Assembly: GCA_002336895.1 (NCBI GenBank)
Contig: DDFC01000014.1
Location: forward strand, 1-64,000
Length of the DNA: 64,000 nt
Direction: 5' to 3'
Source: Verrucomicrobiaceae bacterium UBA1938
GTDB lineage: Bacteria; Verrucomicrobiota; Verrucomicrobiia; Verrucomicrobiales; Verrucomicrobiaceae
Under the pieces are notes generated by a model. It made no database searches, was not told the DNA's origin, and saw nothing but the letters and a program-made list of their open reading frames with translations. Numbering within the stretch: the stretch's first letter is position 1; each line of letters opens with the position of its first letter. The position numbers were made by a program, and so were the translations under genes. This document shows, piece by piece, positions 33,395 through 41,902 of this stretch.

Positions 33395-34600
33395 TCAGAT
33401 GCGGGCCTCGGAGAGAGCACCCCAGGTGGTGCGCCAGCGGATCTTCACCAGATTCAGCCCGATGAGGGCCAAGACGCACAGCGTGGCAAAGGCGAGCAAG
33501 CCGGCGAGGTAGCTGCCGGTGAGCCCCTTGGAATAGCCGAGAGAGCTGGCGAGCATGAAGCCGCCGAGACCACCACCGCAGCCCACGAGGCCGGTCATGA
33601 CACCGATGTCCTTGGCAAAACGCTGCGGCAGCAGCTGGAAGACGGAGCCATTGGCCATGCCGAAAGCGCAGGAGGCCAGGAAGAAGCCGAGCGCGCAGAG
33701 CGGCAGCGTGCCGGCAAAGGCAGCGAGCACCAGCGACAGCGCGGCAGCCAGGAAGAACACATGCAGCGCACGGATGCCGCCGAGGCGGTCTGCCAGCGCA
33801 CCACCGACGGGCCTGCCCAGCGCACCGACGAGCGTGCACATGGCGGCCCAGGTGCCGGCCTCGACCGGAGCGAGGTGAAACTCCGAGGTGAAGTAAATGA
33901 TGAGGGAGGCAGCCAGGCCGGAGAAGCCGCCGAAGCTGATGGTGTAGAAGAAGCAGAACCAGTGCGCGTCTTTTTCCCTGAGCAGATTGGCGTAGTCCAC
34001 GAGGCGCTTCTTTTTCACCTGCACCTGAGCCTCCTTGGAAAAGATGATGTAGCAGGCCAGAACGAGCAGCAGAGGGATGAGAGCGAGGCCGAAGACCGCA
34101 TTCCAGCCGTAGATGGCGGCGAGGCGCGGAGCCATGAGCGCATCAATGACGACGCCCACATTTCCCGCACCGGCCAGGCCGAGCACCAGACCCTGCATGT
34201 GCGGCGGGTACCAGCGGCCCGCCTGAGGCAGCGCCACGGCAAAGCTGGCACCGGCCACGCCGAGCACCACGCCAAGCATGAGCGTGTGGGAGAACTGATG
34301 CAGGCCGGTGAGCCAGGCGGTGGTCATGCCGGCGATGACGACGAGCTGGGCGATGATGCCGGTGTTCTTGGCACCGATGCGGTCCACCAGCATGCCGAGC
34401 AGGATGCGGATGAAGGCGCCCGAGAGATACGGCACGGCCACCATGAGCCCCTTCTGCTGCGGGCTGAGTCCGAGCGTGGTTCCGATCTGAGCGCCGAGCG
34501 CGCCGAGGATGGTCCACACCATGAAGCTGACATCAAAGTAGAGGAAAGAGGTGAGCAGCGTGGGCCAGTGGCCGGAGGTCTTGAGTGCGGAAAGTTTCAT
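33395..34600 (-). CDS. narK: Nitrate/nitrite MFS transporter (NarK/NrtP family)
   Basis: A 401-residue inner-membrane carrier with about 12 helices. Family signatures are present in both halves: GLSPQQKGLMVAVP, GMLVDRIGAKNTG, the first nitrate-signature-like GVAGASFAVALPQAGRWYPP with GLAGAGNVGV, and the second GLVGCGGGLGGF. It imports nitrate in symport or exchange and duplicates the role of the ABC transporter encoded upstream. An upstream in-frame Met (34645) would lengthen it by 15 polar residues. A perfect palindrome and AT-rich DNA lie upstream, suggesting its own promoter. Confidence 0.9.
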   Translation of the reverse strand: MKLSALKTSGHWPTLLTSFLYFDVSFMVWTILGALGAQIGTTLGLSPQQKGLMVAVPYLSGAFIRILLGMLVDRIGAKNTGIIAQLVVIAGMTTAWLTGLHQFSHTLMLGVVLGVAGASFAVALPQAGRWYPPHMQGLVLGLAGAGNVGVVIDALMAPRLAAIYGWNAVFGLALIPLLLVLACYIIFSKEAQVQVKKKRLVDYANLLREKDAHWFCFFYTISFGGFSGLAASLIIYFTSEFHLAPVEAGTWAAMCTLVGALGRPVGGALADRLGGIRALHVFFLAAALSLVLAAFAGTLPLCALGFFLASCAFGMANGSVFQLLPQRFAKDIGVMTGLVGCGGGLGGFMLASSLGYSKGLTGSYLAGLLAFATLCVLALIGLNLVKIRWRTTWGALSEARI

Positions 34601-34694
34601 GAGGGGGCGTTGGTTGGCGGTGTCTTTCTCATGAGCCGCAGGCATGCCAAAATCGACACGACAGTTAAATAACGGTTTGAATGTTTTTTATATA

Positions 34695-34717
34695 ATCCAT
34701 GAATAACACTCATGGAT
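34695..34717. promoter_or_regulatory. Palindromic operator candidate upstream of narK
   Basis: ATCCATGA and TCATGGAT arms (8 bp, perfect) are separated by 7 bases within AT-rich DNA that includes TATATAA on the minus strand. Position and symmetry fit a binding site for a dimeric regulator such as the LysR protein encoded at 41901. Confidence 0.45.
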
Positions 34718-34761
34718 AAAAATCAGCCACCCGCCGCTGAAGCCCGTGCGGCAGGTGGCTG
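34718..34761 (-). terminator. Terminator after porin gene
   Basis: On the minus strand an 8-bp stem CAGCCACC/GGTGGCTG, extended by inner GCCGC pairing, is followed by TTTTTAT. It sits 15 bases past the porin stop codon and separates the transport operon from narK. Confidence 0.75.
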
Positions 34762-34775
34762 AGGACGCGGTGGGA

Positions 34776-36176
34776 TCAGAAGTCGATCTGCATCTGCACG
34801 TAGCCAAACTGAGCATCGCTGCCGGCACCGGTCTGCTTGAGGTAATCTCCTGCGATGAAGTAGCTATAACCGCTGAGGATGTTCACATGCGGATTGAGCT
34901 TGTAGCTGACGGTGAGATCCAGCTCCTGACCGCGGAAGCTGCTGGCGTTCATGGCGGCAGTGTTCACCGGACGCACCTTGGTGGTGCCGTTGGCACGATA
35001 CCAGGCGTCGGCGTTGTTGGCATTCCAGTAGAGGTGGTAGTCCAGCATGACCTTCATCTTGGAGGTGGGCATGAAGCTGAAGTTCACCTGGGGGTTGTAC
35101 ATGTTCATCCAGCCCGTGGTGTCCATGTAGCCGTAGAAGAGGTGGTTGGTGGGGAAGAGGTTCTGGAAGGTGCCCACTTTCTTGTCATTGGGGTCGCCAT
35201 CACCGCTGGCGTAGTTGAACTGCAGGCCGAAGCGGGGTTTCCAGGCGGATTTGAGCCAGTTGTAGCCTGCGCCCCAGTGGCCCGCGTAGGCGGTGAGGGA
35301 GCGTCCGCCCACCTTGCCGGTCTGGAAGTCCATCTCGGTCTCGTAGTCAAAGCCGCCGAGCTTCTTGGGGTCTCCCTTCCAGAGGGTGCCCAGGGTGACA
35401 AAACTGGTGGCTCCGATGGGCGCACCAAAGGTGGCCTGGCCGTCGTCCCGGTAGTGCAGGGCGTAGAAGTCGGTGGTGGTGTTGAAGGGCACGAAGAGCG
35501 TGCTGAGGTAGAGGCCGCTGAGGAAGGCGTTGCGGTGGTCCGCCTGGTTGAGCAGGTCAGACTTGTTCCACTGGTAGGTGGTGAAGTTCACCGGACTGGC
35601 GGTGAAGGCGTCCAGAGACCACTTGGTGGCGGTGTAGCGGAACTTGAAGGCGTCAAAGGTGCGCGCCTGGTTGGCCCACTCCAGCGGCCCGATGAGGCGC
35701 TGATCCCCAAAGGAGAGGAACTGGCGTCCGAGCGTGGCGCTGAAGCCTTTCTTGGCATTGCCGATCTGCACGTAGGCCTTGAGGATGTCGAAGATGTCAT
35801 CCCCTTCCGCGCCATTGACGCCGATGGTGTGGCCGCGGTCTCCGCCGATCTCGCGGACGTCCTGGCCCTGGACGTAGAGCTTGATCCAGGGATTGACATC
35901 GTAGCCCACGCCGAGGCGGAAGCGCTGGAGGAGCCAGGCGGCGTCCTGCACGCCGTTGACGGCGCCGTTGAAGTCGAAGTTGTTGTCGCGGATCTCATAG
36001 CGCATGCGCTCCTGCACATCGAAGGTGAAGTTTCCCATCTTCATGGGGGCGTAGGCAGGAGGCGGAGGAGCGAGGACAAAGCCGGGCACGGGCGCCGGCG
36101 CGGCGGTTTTGGGGGCGGGGGTCTGGGCAAACGCGACGGAGGCGGTGGCCAGAAGGAGCGGGGCAAGCCTTTTCAT
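34776..36176 (-). CDS. Outer-membrane porin, alginate-export (AlgE)-like
   Basis: A 466-residue beta-barrel protein with a signal peptide (RLAPLLLATASVAFAQ) and a Pro-rich linker, then alternating amphipathic strands. Blocks such as VQERMRYEIRDNNFDF, GRQFLSFGDQRLIGP and the closing aromatic strand GYVQMQIDF (terminal Phe) are typical of alginate-export-type porins. Placed directly downstream of the nitrate ABC transporter genes and before a terminator, it most likely lets nitrate through the outer membrane. The name reflects fold similarity only; nothing suggests alginate here. Confidence 0.82.
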   Translation of the reverse strand: MKRLAPLLLATASVAFAQTPAPKTAAPAPVPGFVLAPPPPAYAPMKMGNFTFDVQERMRYEIRDNNFDFNGAVNGVQDAAWLLQRFRLGVGYDVNPWIKLYVQGQDVREIGGDRGHTIGVNGAEGDDIFDILKAYVQIGNAKKGFSATLGRQFLSFGDQRLIGPLEWANQARTFDAFKFRYTATKWSLDAFTASPVNFTTYQWNKSDLLNQADHRNAFLSGLYLSTLFVPFNTTTDFYALHYRDDGQATFGAPIGATSFVTLGTLWKGDPKKLGGFDYETEMDFQTGKVGGRSLTAYAGHWGAGYNWLKSAWKPRFGLQFNYASGDGDPNDKKVGTFQNLFPTNHLFYGYMDTTGWMNMYNPQVNFSFMPTSKMKVMLDYHLYWNANNADAWYRANGTTKVRPVNTAAMNASSFRGQELDLTVSYKLNPHVNILSGYSYFIAGDYLKQTGAGSDAQFGYVQMQIDF

Positions 36177-36273
36177 GGGAGTCAGGTGGAGTGTATGTTG
36201 TGTGTTATTTTATGCTATTTTGTGGTATATGCACGAGGTGTCTGCAGGCGGAGCTGCATGCGGTTTCTTTGGG

Positions 36274-37152
36274 CTAAGCGGCGGCGGCGGGGAAAGTGAT
36301 GCCGTGGGAGGCGAGCTCCGCGGCCATGCCCGGGGTGGGCACAAACTGCGGGTCACGGCTGGGGCGGATGTGGGAGCGGTCGTTGAGGAAGGTGATGAGG
36401 TGCTCCCTCAGCTCGTAGTAGCGGGGGTCCTCCATGATCTTCCGGCGGTCACGCGGGCGCTCAAAGGGGATCTGCAGGATGTCGCCCACCTCGGCCTCGG
36501 GGCCGTCCGTCATCATGACGACGCGGTCGGAGAGGAAGATGGCCTCATCCACATCATGGGTGACCATGAGGGTGGTGATGCGGTTGCGGCGCCAGAGGTC
36601 CAGCAGCACCTCCTGCAGTTCATAACGTGTCAGCGAGTCCAGCATGCCAAAGGGCTCGTCCAGCAGCAGCATCTTGGGCTGCAGCACGAAGGCGCGGGCG
36701 ATGCCGACACGCTGGCGCATGCCCTGGGAGAGCTCTCCGGGGTATTTGTGCATGGCCTCGCCCAGACCGACGATGGTGAGGTAGTACTCGGCCATCTGGC
36801 GGCGCTCCTCCTTGCTGGCGGTGAAGTACACCTGGTTCACCCCGAGCATGACGTTTTCAAAGGCCGTCATCCACGGGAGGAGGCAGGGGGACTGGAAGAC
36901 GATGCCGCGGTCCGGTCCGGGGCCGGCGGCCTCGCGCCCGGCAAGGATCATGTTTCCCTGGCTGAGATCACTGAGGCCGGCCACCATCATGAGCACGGTG
37001 CTCTTTCCGCAGCCACTGTGGCCGATGAGCGTGGCAAACTCTCCCTCCTTGAGCTTGAGGTTGAAGTTTTTGACGATCGTCAGCGGTCCCTTGGGGCTGT
37101 CGTAGGTCTTCCACAGACGATCCAGTTCGAGCATGGGTAGTGTCGAGCTCAT
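36274..37152 (-). CDS. nrtD: Nitrate ABC transporter ATP-binding protein
   Basis: A 292-residue ATPase of the nitrate/taurine-type importer family. Walker A is GHSGCGKST, the Q-loop region is GIVFQSPCLLPW, the signature is LSQGMRQRV (Q in place of the usual G), Walker B is LLLDEPFGMLD and the switch is VTHDVDEA. The C-terminal FERPRDRRKIMEDPRYYELR is shared by NrtC/NrtD proteins. It overlaps the preceding ATPase gene by 4 bases, so the two are translationally coupled and probably form a heterodimer. Confidence 0.88.
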   Translation of the reverse strand: MSSTLPMLELDRLWKTYDSPKGPLTIVKNFNLKLKEGEFATLIGHSGCGKSTVLMMVAGLSDLSQGNMILAGREAAGPGPDRGIVFQSPCLLPWMTAFENVMLGVNQVYFTASKEERRQMAEYYLTIVGLGEAMHKYPGELSQGMRQRVGIARAFVLQPKMLLLDEPFGMLDSLTRYELQEVLLDLWRRNRITTLMVTHDVDEAIFLSDRVVMMTDGPEAEVGDILQIPFERPRDRRKIMEDPRYYELREHLITFLNDRSHIRPSRDPQFVPTPGMAAELASHGITFPAAAA

Positions 37153-38069
37153 GCTGCCACCTCCACTTCTTCACGTTTGTTGTCTCCGCGGCGTTTGGGC
37201 CCGGAGCGGTTGAGGAACTGCAGGGAGTTCACAGTGGTGAGATCCTCCGGCAGGATGTCTGGAAGAGTGACGTGCACAGCAGATTTGACTTTGTTGCGGC
37301 CTTTGGCGTCCAGCAGCGTGCCGATGAGCTGCGAGCGGAGCTTTTTGAATTTTGGATCGTGATTGAGCGTGCGGCGGTCACGCGGACGCTCGAGATCGAC
37401 GAGGATGGGCTCTCCGAGCGTGGCGGGCGCGGTGGGCAGCAGCGGAATGACGCGGTCCGCCAGCAGCAGCGCCTCATCCGGATCATTGGTGATCCAGAGC
37501 ACCGTGGTGAGGTTTTCACGCCAGATCTCGCTGATCTCGTCCTGAATCTGGGCACGGGTGAGGGCATCGAGCGCGCTGAGGGGCTCGTCCAGCAGGAGCA
37601 CCTTGGGGTTCATGGCCAGCGTCCGCGCCACGGAGACGCGCTGGCGCATGCCGCCGGAGAGCTCCTTGGGCAGCTTGTGGGAGGCGTGGCCAAGCTTCAC
37701 CATGGTGATGAATTTTTTCACGTGCTCCTTGCGCTGCTCGGGCGTCCAGTCCTTGAAGACTTCATCCACGGCCAGCGCGATGTTTTCCTCCACGGTGAGC
37801 CATGGCAGCAGCGAGTAGTTTTGGAAGACCAGCCCGCGATCCGGGCCCGGGCCGGTGATGGTTTCACCGGCAATCGTCGCCACGCCAGAGTCGGGTTTCA
37901 CCAATCCTGAGATGAGATTGATCAGCGTGGATTTGCCAGAGCCGGAGTAACCGACGATGACAACGAACTCGCCTTGTTCAATGGAGAGATTGATGTCCTT
38001 GAGGATCTCGGACCTTGATCCTTTCCCTCCAAAGCCCTTTGAGGCTCCCTTGATTTCGATAAGCGGCAT
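37149..38069 (-). CDS. nrtC: Nitrate ABC transporter ATP-binding protein (NrtC-like, short form)
   Basis: A 306-residue ATPase with Walker A GYSGSGKST, Q-loop LVFQNYSLLPW, signature LSGGMRQRV, Walker B LLLDEPLSALD, and ITNDPDEA in place of the usual THD switch. It lacks the NrtA-like C-terminal domain that cyanobacterial NrtC has; here a separate NasS-like gene encodes a similar domain. Its start codon lies only 10 bases from the left end of the S23 cassette, so its native leader has been displaced. Confidence 0.82.
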   Translation of the reverse strand: MPLIEIKGASKGFGGKGSRSEILKDINLSIEQGEFVVIVGYSGSGKSTLINLISGLVKPDSGVATIAGETITGPGPDRGLVFQNYSLLPWLTVEENIALAVDEVFKDWTPEQRKEHVKKFITMVKLGHASHKLPKELSGGMRQRVSVARTLAMNPKVLLLDEPLSALDALTRAQIQDEISEIWRENLTTVLWITNDPDEALLLADRVIPLLPTAPATLGEPILVDLERPRDRRTLNHDPKFKKLRSQLIGTLLDAKGRNKVKSAVHVTLPDILPEDLTTVNSLQFLNRSGPKRRGDNKREEVEVAA

Positions 38070-38078
38070 ATCGGAAAA

Positions 38079-38509
38079 ATTTATGATTTACGATTTATGA
38101 ATTATGATTCCAGATCAGAGGACTATGACCTCGAATGAGCTGAAGGAACGGACGATGGAGTTTGCAGTACGTGTGCTGAAGATGGGTGCACTGCCCAAGA
38201 CTGCGGCTGGCAGAACGGTTGGGGGACAGATCGCCAGGAGCGGCACATCTGTGGCGGCGAACTACCGTGCTGCACTGCGCTCCAAGTCCGATGCTGATTT
38301 CATCAACAAGATCACCATCGTTCTTGAAGAGGCGGATGAGAGCAGTTTTTGGATTGAACTGGCCGAACGCGCCGAGCTTTTGCCCTCCAAGCGCCTCAAA
38401 GCTCTTTTCCAAGAAGCCGAGGAACTCACGAAGATCTTCAACGCCACGCGCAGCACCACCAAACGCCGCACGAAAACGAATCATAAATCGTAAATCGTAT
38501 ATCATAAAT
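38079..38509 (+). mobile_element. S23-gene cassette bounded by terminal inverted repeats
   Basis: A 431-bp unit starting ATTTATGAT and ending ATCATAAAT. Over 33 bases (38077-38109 against the reverse complement of 38479-38511) the ends match at 28 positions. It contains only the four-helix-bundle gene, in antisense to the flanking nrt genes, and splits nrtB from nrtC. The gene's stop codon lies inside the right repeat. No transposase is present, so movement would have to be in trans. Confidence 0.7.
38125..38493 (+). CDS. Four-helix bundle protein (S23 / 23S rRNA intervening-sequence family)
   Basis: A 122-residue protein matching the S23/IVS family: SNELKERTMEFAVRVLKM, TVGGQIARSGTSVAANYRAA, DFINKITIVLEEADESSFW and LLPSKRLKALFQEAEEL. 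The family forms pentameric four-helix bundles; some members lie in 23S rRNA intervening sequences and relatives serve as accessory proteins of diversity-generating retroelements. Here it sits inside a protein-coding operon between inverted repeats. An ATG 21 bases upstream is a less likely start. Its role is unknown. Confidence 0.9.
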   Translation: MTSNELKERTMEFAVRVLKMGALPKTAAGRTVGGQIARSGTSVAANYRAALRSKSDADFINKITIVLEEADESSFWIELAERAELLPSKRLKALFQEAEELTKIFNATRSTTKRRTKTNHKS

Positions 38510-38517
38510 GGCTCCAG

Positions 38518-39402
38518 TTATGCGGTCTTAAAACGTGACTCCACCACGCTCATCAGACGGTCGAGGACGTAGCCGACGACGCCGATGGTGAGGATGCAGA
38601 GAATGATGTGGGCGTAGCTGTTGGCATTGTACTGCTGCCAGAGGAAGCCGCCGACGCCCGGGCGGCCGGTGAGCATCTCCACCGCCACGATGACGAGCCA
38701 GGCGATGCCGAGGCTGAGACGGAAACCGGTGAACATGTAGGGCAGCGTGGCTGGCACGAGCACCTTCCACAGCGTGCGGGATTTGGAGAGCTTGAGCACC
38801 TTGGCCACATTCAGGTAGTCCTGCGGCACTGCACGCACACCCACGGCGGTGTTCATGACGGTGGGCCACATGGCGCAGATGGCGATGGTGAAGAGCGCGG
38901 CGGCATCCGAGGCGCCAAAGGTGGTGCGGCCGTCGGAGTTGACGAACTTGACCCCGCTGAAGAGGATCATCCCCAGCGGCAGCCAGGCCAGGGGCGAGAC
39001 GGGCCTCAGCACCTGAATGAGCGGGTCAAACGCCTGGGTGAACTTCTTCGAGAGACCAAGGAAGAAGCCGATGGGCGTGCCGATGACGAGGGCGATGAAG
39101 TAGCCCTGCGCCACCAGCACGAGTGACATCCAGGTGAACCGCAATATGCCCTGATCCAGCTCTCCACGTTTGGCAAAGGGCTCGGTGATGTAGAGCCTGC
39201 TGGCCGTCCAGGTCTCCCCGGGCGTGGGCAGGTCCGCCGAGAGGCCTTCGCGTTTGGTGACTTTGATCTTGTCGCCAAATTCATCCACTTTTTCAGTCGT
39301 GATGGATTTTCCGGCAATCAAATACCAGAAAAGACCACAAACTAATATTGCTGCCACCGGCAAAAGGATGGATTCGAGCTTGAAGCGTTGGATCAGGTGC
39401 AT
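38518..39402 (-). CDS. nrtB: Nitrate ABC transporter permease
   Basis: A 294-residue inner-membrane permease of the NrtB/SsuC type. It has an N-terminal helix (ILLPVAAILVCGLFWYLIAG), a periplasmic loop of about 80 residues, then a core of five to six helices. The ATPase-coupling EAA-like segment is DYLNVAKVLKLSKSRTLWKV followed by LPYMFTGFRLSLGIAWL. The C-terminal VVGYVLDRLMSVVESR is typical of the family. Its 3' end abuts the S23 cassette, which separates it from its ATPase genes. Confidence 0.9.
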   Translation of the reverse strand: MHLIQRFKLESILLPVAAILVCGLFWYLIAGKSITTEKVDEFGDKIKVTKREGLSADLPTPGETWTASRLYITEPFAKRGELDQGILRFTWMSLVLVAQGYFIALVIGTPIGFFLGLSKKFTQAFDPLIQVLRPVSPLAWLPLGMILFSGVKFVNSDGRTTFGASDAAALFTIAICAMWPTVMNTAVGVRAVPQDYLNVAKVLKLSKSRTLWKVLVPATLPYMFTGFRLSLGIAWLVIVAVEMLTGRPGVGGFLWQQYNANSYAHIILCILTIGVVGYVLDRLMSVVESRFKTA

Positions 39403-39428
39403 AATGCGGCTATGCGGTCAGGGGTTTA

Positions 39429-40712
39429 TCAGGCTTTGAGGGTTTTGACCGCGAAGGACGCGGCGTAGGCTTCGAGGTCTGCCTTTGGATCGAAGGTGAC
39501 GCCGTCGAAAAGTGTTTCCGGCTTTTCATCGACTCCGCCGTGGGCGTAGCCGATCTCCTTCATGGCCTCTTCGTAGATGTCCGAGCGCATGACCTGCTTG
39601 GCCACGCCCTCGTAATCCGGGGCGGCGTCCACAAAACCCCAGCGGCGGAGCTGGGTGAGCCACCACTTGGCGTACTTGGCCTGGGGGTAGTTGCAGTTGC
39701 GGTCGCTGAAGATCATGTAGTTCGGGTCCTTGAACTTGCGGCCGTCTCCCATGTTGTACTTGCCCTGCAGGCGGCCGAGGATGGCCTCGGGCGGGCAGTT
39801 GATGTAGGTGGCTGCGCTGACGATGTTTGCCTGCTCCTCGCGGTTTTCCATCTTGTCGAGCCAGACGCTGGCCTCATGCAGCGCCTTGAGCACGGCCTTG
39901 ACGGTCTTGGGATTTTTGGCGGCAAACTCCTCGGTGAAGGCGCAGACTTTTTCAGGGTGGTCTTTCCAGATGCCCTGGGTGGCGATGGAGGTGTAGCCGA
40001 TCTCATCGGCGATGGTCTTGGCATTCCAGGGCTCCCCTACGCAGAAGCCGTCCATCTTGCCGACCTTCATGTTGGCCACCATCTGGGGAGGCGGCACAGT
40101 AATGAGGGAGATGTCCGCACCAGCCCCGGCAGCGTCTCCGGGATTGATGCCTCCGGCGGCGAGGTAATAGCGGATCCACATGGCGTGCGTTCCAGGCGGG
40201 AAGGTCATGGCAAAGGTGAGCGGAGCGCCCTTGGCCTTGGCTTCATCGACGAAAGGTTTCAGCGCCTTGGGATCATCGGCCACCTTGCCTTTGAAGGTGT
40301 TGGAAAGCGTGATGGCCTGGCCGTTGCGATTGACGACCCATGGCACGATCATGGGTTTCTTGGGCGCGCCGCCCAGGCCCATGGTGCTGGCGATGGGCAT
40401 GCCGAGGAGCATGTGTGTGGCCTGGATGTCCCCGTTGGTGAGTGAATCGCGAATGGCAGCCCAGCTGGCGCCCTTGCTGACGGTGGAGTTGATGCCGTAT
40501 TTTTTGAAGAGGCCCTTTTCATGTGCCACCACGATGCTGGAGCAGTCGGTGAGGGCGATCATGCCGAACTTCAGATCGGTGGTTTCGGGAGCGTCTGAGG
40601 CGTAGGCGGAGCCCACCCAGCCCTGGGGCAGGCCGGAGAAGAGAGCGCCGAGACCGGCGGTGGCGCCGGAGCGGAGAAGGGAACGACGGGTGAGCGGAGA
40701 TGCTGGGTTCAT
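39429..40712 (-). CDS. nrtA: Nitrate ABC transporter substrate-binding protein
   Basis: A 427-residue periplasmic protein with a Tat-type signal (TRRSLLRSGATAGLG). Ligand-domain blocks of the NrtA/CmpA family are clear: LKFGMIALTDCSSIVVAHEK, GASWAAIRDSLTNGDIQATH, MLLGMPIASTMGLGG, DGFCVGEPWNAK and DHPEKVCAFTEEFA. It would deliver nitrate to NrtBCD. Its start overlaps the stop of the NasS-like gene by 4 bases. Confidence 0.92.
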   Translation of the reverse strand: MNPASPLTRRSLLRSGATAGLGALFSGLPQGWVGSAYASDAPETTDLKFGMIALTDCSSIVVAHEKGLFKKYGINSTVSKGASWAAIRDSLTNGDIQATHMLLGMPIASTMGLGGAPKKPMIVPWVVNRNGQAITLSNTFKGKVADDPKALKPFVDEAKAKGAPLTFAMTFPPGTHAMWIRYYLAAGGINPGDAAGAGADISLITVPPPQMVANMKVGKMDGFCVGEPWNAKTIADEIGYTSIATQGIWKDHPEKVCAFTEEFAAKNPKTVKAVLKALHEASVWLDKMENREEQANIVSAATYINCPPEAILGRLQGKYNMGDGRKFKDPNYMIFSDRNCNYPQAKYAKWWLTQLRRWGFVDAAPDYEGVAKQVMRSDIYEEAMKEIGYAHGGVDEKPETLFDGVTFDPKADLEAYAASFAVKTLKA

Positions 40713-41809
40713 GCTGTGAGTTGCTGGGTGCGTTTGCTGGTTTTGTTGCTGGCGGCGGCTTTGGCTTGAGGGAAATCGAGATCTTCATTCCAGGCTTCGC
40801 GCAGGGCGGCTCCGCCTGCGGGGTACTGGGCGCTGGTGATGAGGCCGTGGGCGATGAACTGATCGAGCAGCCAGCGGCCACGCTCTCCCACGGGGGTGTT
40901 GGCATCACGGCGGTGGAAGATGTGAAAGTCGGTGACGTCCACGGACTTTTCCGTGCCGAGGTCCAGCGGGCCGATGAGGGAGCGCTTGAGGATTTTTTCA
41001 CTGACGGAGAAGTATCCGCTGCTGGCGAGAATGCGGACGACCTCGGGGCGGTTCTCCCGCTGATCACAGAACTGGCAGGCCTCCTTGAGCGCGCTGATGA
41101 CGGCCTGCACCTCCGCCGCATGGGTGGAGACAAACGACTCAGTGGTGAGCAGCACCTTCTCCGGATGCTCCGGCGCGAGCTGCGCGCTGGTGGCGGCGAT
41201 CCAGCCGATGCCCTGCTCCACAGCGTAGGAGCTCCAGGGCTCGCCGACACAGTAGCCGTCGATGAGGCCCTCGGCGAGGCTGGAGGTCATCTGGGTGGGC
41301 GGGAGGGCGACGAGGCGCACGTCCTTCTCCACATCGATGCCGGCGGCCTGCAGCCACTGGCGCAGCAGGAAGTAATGGGAGGCGTAGCGGGACACCATGG
41401 CAAAGGTGAAGCGGCGGCTGAAGGAGCTGCGGATGAGCTTCTTGAGGCTGGCGGCATCACGCACGCCGCGGTTCCAGAGGTCGCGGCTGAGGGTGATGGC
41501 ATTGCCATGAAGATTGAAGACAAAGGGCGCCACCACGCGGCAGGGCGGCGAGCTGAGCCCGAGGCGCATGGCCAGGGCCAGACCGGCGATGGCATGCGCG
41601 GCATCCAGCTGGCCGTAGAGGAGCTTTTCACGGACGGTGGCCCAACCGACCTCGCAGCTGAGCTCCACACGTGCGCCATGCTTGCTGAAGAGGTCCAGGT
41701 GTCTGGCCACCAGAAGGGGGGCGCAATCCACCAGCGGGATGAACCCGATGCGGACCGGCTTGTAAGAGGCGGAGACGGCAGGCTTTTCGATCTTGGAGAG
41801 CTTCGGCAT
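40709..41809 (-). CDS. nasS: NasS-like cytoplasmic nitrate sensor (CmpA/NrtA family without signal peptide)
   Basis: A 366-residue protein of the same fold as NrtA but starting MPKLSKIEKP with no export signal. VRIGFIPLVDCAPLLVARHL, GWATVREKLLYGQLDAAHAI, FNLHGNAITLS and GYCVGEPWSSYAVEQG follow the NasS pattern. NasS proteins bind nitrate in the cytoplasm and release the antiterminator NasT. No NasT (ANTAR) gene is visible here; instead a LysR gene diverges from it. It is first in the transport operon, coupled to nrtA by a 4-base overlap. An apparent upstream extension runs into the LysR gene and is not used. Confidence 0.75.
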   Translation of the reverse strand: MPKLSKIEKPAVSASYKPVRIGFIPLVDCAPLLVARHLDLFSKHGARVELSCEVGWATVREKLLYGQLDAAHAIAGLALAMRLGLSSPPCRVVAPFVFNLHGNAITLSRDLWNRGVRDAASLKKLIRSSFSRRFTFAMVSRYASHYFLLRQWLQAAGIDVEKDVRLVALPPTQMTSSLAEGLIDGYCVGEPWSSYAVEQGIGWIAATSAQLAPEHPEKVLLTTESFVSTHAAEVQAVISALKEACQFCDQRENRPEVVRILASSGYFSVSEKILKRSLIGPLDLGTEKSVDVTDFHIFHRRDANTPVGERGRWLLDQFIAHGLITSAQYPAGGAALREAWNEDLDFPQAKAAASNKTSKRTQQLTA

Positions 41810-41887
41810 GCCCCATACAACAGCAGCACGAGGACCATCACGCGATATTTCCTGCATAAACAACGCGCAAACTTTTTCAATTGATGT

Positions 41888-41902
41888 ATGAATTCCATTC
41901 AT
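41888..41902. promoter_or_regulatory. Short palindrome in the nasS-lysR divergent promoter region
   Basis: ATGAAT-TCC-ATTCAT overlaps the LysR start codon, in the 91-base gap between the divergent genes. It fits an autoregulatory or shared operator and shares ATGAAT with the palindrome near narK. Confidence 0.4.

Noticed and set aside
31841..34672. A 943-codon plus-strand open frame opposite narK and the phosphatase/kinase gene
   Set aside because: Low-complexity His/Glu/Gly-rich antisense shadow spanning two well-supported genes and their intergenic region.
34776..36176. Alginate export function for the porin
   Set aside because: No alginate genes nearby; the placement in a nitrate transport operon points to anion uptake, and the name only reflects barrel family.
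38104..38124. Alternative upstream ATG for the S23 gene
   Set aside because: It lies within the terminal repeat and adds residues not seen in the family.
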